Both the position numbers and the translations under genes were made by a program. The notes beneath the pieces are model-generated. The model saw only the letters and a list, made by a program, of their open reading frames with translations. It did not search any database and was not told the origin of the DNA. This document shows, in pieces, positions 47,612 through 50,818 of a DNA stretch of 50,818 nucleotides. This DNA comes from Tulasnella sp. 424 (taxonomy: Eukaryota > Basidiomycota > Agaricomycetes > Cantharellales > Tulasnellaceae). How positions within the stretch are numbered: position 1 is the first letter of the stretch; each line of letters begins with the position of its first letter. The stretch is from contig WSUB01000237.1 of assembly GCA_019633425.1 (NCBI GenBank), positions 1 to 50,818 of the forward strand, written 5' to 3'.

Positions 47612-48678
47612 GATTACGAGGGAGGTTGATATGTAGTGAAGAGTGAGTTAATAATGAGAATGTGAGATTAAATGGAAGTAGATGTATTAGAGAGAATCGA
47701 AAAAGTCGTGAAAGAGTGTTGAAAGGTTGATCAAGGCGTTACTTGCAGCCCGTGCAAGAGGAGTTGGTGAATTCTCCTTGCAGACGACAAAGACTCGTCT
47801 CTTATACCCCATAGAAGGTGTCAGGACAATAGAAGATGTCCAGACAAACGTCAGGAGGTCGTCGGGATGCGCCTTGACCTCCCGTTCGCCGGTTGGCGTT
47901 TCATTACCTAGACCACCGCTTCACACCGAATATGTATAACCCCTTTCGGAATACTTGTTGGTGTGGAACGTTGACGAGTTTGAGGCTATGGAGCCTTTCT
48001 TTCGTGTGGGAGCCATTTTTGGTCGGGCACCGCTCCCTTTGTCCTGGCGCAGACAACGGCGAACTCAAGAGAAAGAGGCGGCCACAACAAAGACACGAGG
48101 TGCCATAATCGTCTTCGCGTGGACACGCGTGGGCCCTTAAAGACCAAATTTTGACGACTTTCAGTTGCAACGAAAAGACAAACGGACTACCCGGCGGGAG
48201 GGTGGACAAAGGAGTGTCAAGGGCATCGCATCCAGGAAATCAGTTGGCGGAGGGTCGCGGAGAGTAGAAAGCCAGAATTCTTGGCGAAGACCTCTTGGCC
48301 ATAGTTCGACTGAAAAGGCAGCTGGTGGGCTGGGAGGTGAGGAACCCGCGCCGGTCGCCGAAGAGTCCGTTGTAAACAGGTCACATGATCTGTTCTCTCC
48401 GTTTGTTTGCTTTCCTGCACCACCCACGGCGCTCCTGCACGCTTCCACCGGGACTCTTGATCGAGTACAAACTCTGCATCACAGCTGAGCGACTCCTTCG
48501 AACTGTTATCGGACGAAGATTTGATTGCTAACATGAGAGTTTCTTTGTAGTCTTTGCGCCACAATCCCTCATCTTGTTCCACCTGCTGCTTCTCAACAGC
48601 GCCGTTCTGCGTCAGAAATCCTCGCACGAAAATAAAGCTCATTACTATTGCTCATCTTCTGAATACGCGCATTCGACG
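47612..48678. other. Intergenic region with unassigned overlapping frames
   Basis: Frames at 48165-48488 (plus) and 48217-48642 (minus) overlap for most of their length, and neither shows a known motif. The minus-strand frame is rich in Lys, Glu and Ser. This is probably the divergent promoter region of the two flanking genes. Confidence 0.4.
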
Positions 48679-50109
48679 ATGCCAGTGCACCGCTCTATTA
48701 CATCACGACCACATCGTCGGCCTAAGGTCAAACCCTATTACAGCCACTCTGCCTCGCCGCTAAGGAGTAAAGTAATTTCTATGCGTAAAAATTTCCGTCA
48801 TCCATGCGGGATGAAACCTACCACCATACCCGGCTTGACGCCTTCCGCTTCCCCCATCGCACCAACACTCAAAGAACAGACCGCAGCAAATTCGATGGGC
48901 CAGGCAGAGGAAGCAGAATCCGGGTGCAAATCACAAGCTCAATTCCCTGCTCCTATCTTTTCTCACAGCGAAATCCCTAGAGCCGGTAATCCCGAATGGA
49001 TGGATATCGATGTTCCGAGCGCGCCGTCTTCTCCCTTAAGGTCCAGGAAGCCTGCCGCTCGATCTTGCGACGGCTATGGCAATACTAGCTCCAGCTTAAA
49101 CGGCAGTTCTCACCCCGGTTTTACATCTTCTCAACCAAACAGCTCTCTACGAACCTCTTCGTTCTCGGCTGGCTCTCCTGACCCAGGTCCACAGCAAAAA
49201 GGGAAGCAATACTCGCAGTCTGACAACCCGTCCTCCGAAGATGCTCAGAAGCTTCCCAAAGACAAAGAAAACGGCCACGCTAGCCCTTCCAAAAAGCGCA
49301 GGCGTTCTCGGTCACGTAAAAAATCTAAACGTGCCTCCTTTTGGTCAGAATCTCAAAGCAAGAACGGACGATCCGCGGCCGACCAGAGCAACGCGTTCAC
49401 TTCTACGCAACCCCAGCCTCGCTTCGATTATACTTTTTATGTTCCTGCATCTGGAAACGTTCCCTTTGGATTTTATTCCACTACTTCCGCACAGTTTTAC
49501 TTCCAGTCCTCCCCCTTCGACCAAGCTCAAGGACAGCCGTTCACTGCTCAGTCTCTTCCGCCTCCATCCCATGCTTTTTCCAGCGGCCCTCAATCTCGCT
49601 CTGCCCCTTTCACGCGATCTGATCCCAGATCCTCCCAACATCGATCGGCCCAAAACCAGAAGGAAACTCCTGCTCCCCCTACTCCACCCACCGACGGTAT
49701 CTCACTCGCATGGGCGACGTACTGTGCCAAGTGGGATGTAATCGAGACATCTTGCCCAGCTGATATCGAGGTTAAGCAGATCCCCTGGCCCATTCTTTCT
49801 GGTTCCTCTGAGAACGGTAGGAGCAGGTTTCTTCCGCCTTTGAGCACAGTCGACTCCAAGTCCATAGGCGAGTTTCTCTTGTCTCCAAAACATTCTGTTG
49901 GCGTCTCTGCGAGGAAGATAGTGAAGGACGCGCTCAAGTGGTACCACCCTGATCATTTTGAACAGAAGATCGTGGCGAGGATTCGAAGGGAAGATGAAGG
50001 GTTGAAGGAAGGGGTGAGAGATTTGGGTCAGGCTGTTGTAAGATGCTTGACTGCGTTGTTGGAGACAACCAGCAAGCGTGTTAGGACGCCTGACGAAAGG
50101 AGGACGTAG
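48679..50109 (+). CDS. Serine-rich basic protein with J-domain-like C-terminus
   Basis: This is a long uninterrupted frame. From the ATG at 48679 it encodes 476 residues; an upstream in-frame ATG at 48574 would give 511. The N-terminal half is Ser/Pro-rich and disordered, with a basic cluster (SKKRRRSRSRKKSKRASF, probably nuclear targeting) and a Tyr/Phe/Pro-rich stretch. The last 110 residues look folded: a Trp-rich region (ISLAWATYCAKWDVI), then SARKIVKDALKWYHPDHFEQ, in which HPD sits as in J-domain proteins, then RIRREDEGLKEGVRDLGQAV. Fungal proteins with a C-terminal W(H/Y)PD-F helix related to J-domains are known, but their partners are mostly undefined. HPD would be needed to stimulate an Hsp70, so a co-chaperone role is possible but unproven. 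Confidence 0.7.
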   Translation: MPVHRSITSRPHRRPKVKPYYSHSASPLRSKVISMRKNFRHPCGMKPTTIPGLTPSASPIAPTLKEQTAANSMGQAEEAESGCKSQAQFPAPIFSHSEIPRAGNPEWMDIDVPSAPSSPLRSRKPAARSCDGYGNTSSSLNGSSHPGFTSSQPNSSLRTSSFSAGSPDPGPQQKGKQYSQSDNPSSEDAQKLPKDKENGHASPSKKRRRSRSRKKSKRASFWSESQSKNGRSAADQSNAFTSTQPQPRFDYTFYVPASGNVPFGFYSTTSAQFYFQSSPFDQAQGQPFTAQSLPPPSHAFSSGPQSRSAPFTRSDPRSSQHRSAQNQKETPAPPTPPTDGISLAWATYCAKWDVIETSCPADIEVKQIPWPILSGSSENGRSRFLPPLSTVDSKSIGEFLLSPKHSVGVSARKIVKDALKWYHPDHFEQKIVARIRREDEGLKEGVRDLGQAVVRCLTALLETTSKRVRTPDERRT

Positions 50110-50566
50110 CGAGTTTCAGTATTTGTGGGTGATCGCCCGCGATTGCAAATGGGCTGATGTCGACACCTCAGCATGTAGGTTTGCTGCGTAAATACCATGA
50201 TTTGTGTGAAAGACGTTCTATATCCGAACAGCAAGCAAGACTTCTCTAGTGCTTGCTTAGGACATCAATTTCAACGGGATACCCTACCGTGCACATCTCC
50301 TCCCATTTGGAGTGTCACAGGTATCGTCATGGCTTTTGGTACGAGGCACCAATGTTCTACATTTAGAGGTGTCACCCAATAGAAAAGGCACATAGAACTC
50401 GGTTACATTGAAACAATGGCAAGCGTTACAAAAGATCCTAAGAGTTTATTGCCACGGACAAAGCAGTCGAAGGCATAATGGGATAAGCGAAGCGAATGCT
50501 GGATATCCGACGCCGTGATCAGCATGTACCAAGCGAGCCAAAAGTCTCTGATGATTTCCCTTACCT
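50110..50566. other. Convergent 3' region
   Basis: This holds the 3' flanks of the J-like gene and of the secreted-repeat gene. No coding sequence, RNA gene or repeat is recognised. Confidence 0.4.
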
Positions 50567-50818
50567 TTACCAAGTCGGGCATCCACTAGGCGGGCACCAA
50601 TCCCTGGCCTCTGGCTTCCAGACCGGGCATCCACTGGGCGGGCACCAATCCCTGGCCTCTGGATTCTCTGGGGAACGAGCAGCCTGGGGTGTAGAGGGTA
50701 TGAGTGGAAGGGACAAGTCACAGATCACAATGCAGGGAACGTACCACATCCTCTGGAACGGGCGAAGCGCTGACGACGACGGCAACAACAGCGAAGAGAG
50801 CAGCGAGAGAGAAGCGCA
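50567..50818 (-). CDS. Secreted repeat-peptide precursor, alpha-pheromone-like layout (5' end one base outside window)
   Basis: Exon 1 (50818-50745) begins with TG, so the A of the ATG falls at 50819. It encodes a signal peptide, (M)RFSLAALFAVVAVVVSA, then SPVPEDV. A 61-nt intron (GTACGT...ACCCCAG, 50744-50684) follows. Exon 2 (50683-50567) continues in phase with AARSPE and two repeats: NPEARDWCPPSGCPVW and KPEARDWCPPSGCPTW, the last Trp being followed at once by TAA. The total is 63 residues. Each core DWCPPSGCP(V/T)W has two Cys, Pro-Pro-Ser-Gly between them and flanking Trp, recalling ascomycete alpha-factor peptides (W-C-x3-G-x2-C-W). A PEAR spacer replaces the usual Kex2 KR, so the protease is unclear. 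It could instead be a Kex2-type repeat protein of unknown role. Secretion and tandem repeats are seen; the signalling role is inference. Confidence 0.8.
   Translation of the reverse strand, partial: CASLSLLSSLLLPSSSALRPFQRMWYVPCIVICDLSLPLIPSTPQAARSPENPEARDWCPPSGCPVWKPEARDWCPPSGCPTW
50577..50662 (-). repeat. 48-bp tandem repeat, two copies, coding
   Basis: Copy 1 begins at 50577 and copy 2 at 50625. The first 38 bases of each are identical except for one synonymous change (CCT/CCC for Pro). The unit of 48 bp equals 16 codons, so copy number can change without a frameshift. This repeat encodes the two peptide cores of the secreted precursor. Confidence 0.85.

Noticed and set aside
49241..49741. 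Plus-strand frame of 166 codons
   Set aside because: It lies inside the serine-rich J-like gene in another frame. The main frame has the coherent HPD-containing C-terminus.
50577..50662. Possible CRISPR-like repeat
   Set aside because: There are only two directly abutting copies with no spacer, in a eukaryotic genome, and they encode the repeated peptide.
50446..50721. Minus-strand frame with repeated QRPGIGAR(P/L)VDAR
   Set aside because: It is the 48-bp repeat read in the wrong frame. It has no signal peptide and crosses the intron; the spliced frame with DWCPPSGCP is in phase with the secretion signal.
1..50818. tRNA, rRNA or other structured RNA genes
   Set aside because: No cloverleaf with a recognisable internal promoter pair and no rRNA-like block was noticed by eye on either strand. 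A covariance-model scan was not possible.

Overview
The window looks like nuclear DNA of a mushroom-forming basidiomycete (Agaricomycetes). Genes are cut by many introns of about 50-80 nt with GT/AG ends. Most of the window is a tandem array of a multi-pass membrane protein family that resembles the basidiomycete orphan family DUF6534, and a BCS1-type AAA ATPase gene follows it.

Array (1-40955). Twelve paralogues were read exon by exon. In order they are A, B, C (minus), D, E, F, G (plus) and H, I, J, K, L (minus). All share one gene architecture: exons of 92, 34 and about 98 nt, then about 50 nt, then a constant 15-nt microexon, about 143 nt, 87 nt, a 27-nt microexon, about 170 nt, about 83 nt, about 115 nt and a final tail exon, with the same intron phases throughout. 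J, K and L carry a thirteenth exon. No copy has a stop or frameshift inside the membrane core. A runs off the left edge before its last exon, C has lost the ancestral ATG (now ATA), and H has a frameshifted C-terminal tail. D, E and F lie in three tandem units of about 4 kb. Remnants of the 3' end of another member sit at two unit junctions, which suggests unequal crossing-over. Spacers between copies hold no gene I can recognise, but do hold an inverted-repeat element (3286-3634), a separated 23-bp inverted repeat (2357/3112), a dispersed repeat present twice (3788-3895 and 22019-22120) and a perfect 26-bp palindrome (22169-22194).

Right flank (41974-50818). This part has ordinary single genes: a proline/serine-rich conserved hypothetical protein (minus), a complete five-exon BCS1-like mitochondrial AAA ATPase (plus), a small acidic protein (minus), and a serine-rich, basic protein with a J-domain-like C-terminus (plus).

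At the extreme right edge, on the minus strand, is a two-exon gene for a 63-residue secreted precursor, missing only the A of its ATG. It has a signal peptide followed by two near-identical copies of a peptide with core DWCPPSGCP(V/T)W, the second ending at the stop codon. The layout resembles ascomycete alpha-factor-type pheromone precursors or Kex2-processed repeat proteins. This is unexpected here, because basidiomycete mating pheromones are CaaX lipopeptides. This gene and the array of intact multi-pass membrane proteins are the two most interesting features; any functional link between them is speculation.
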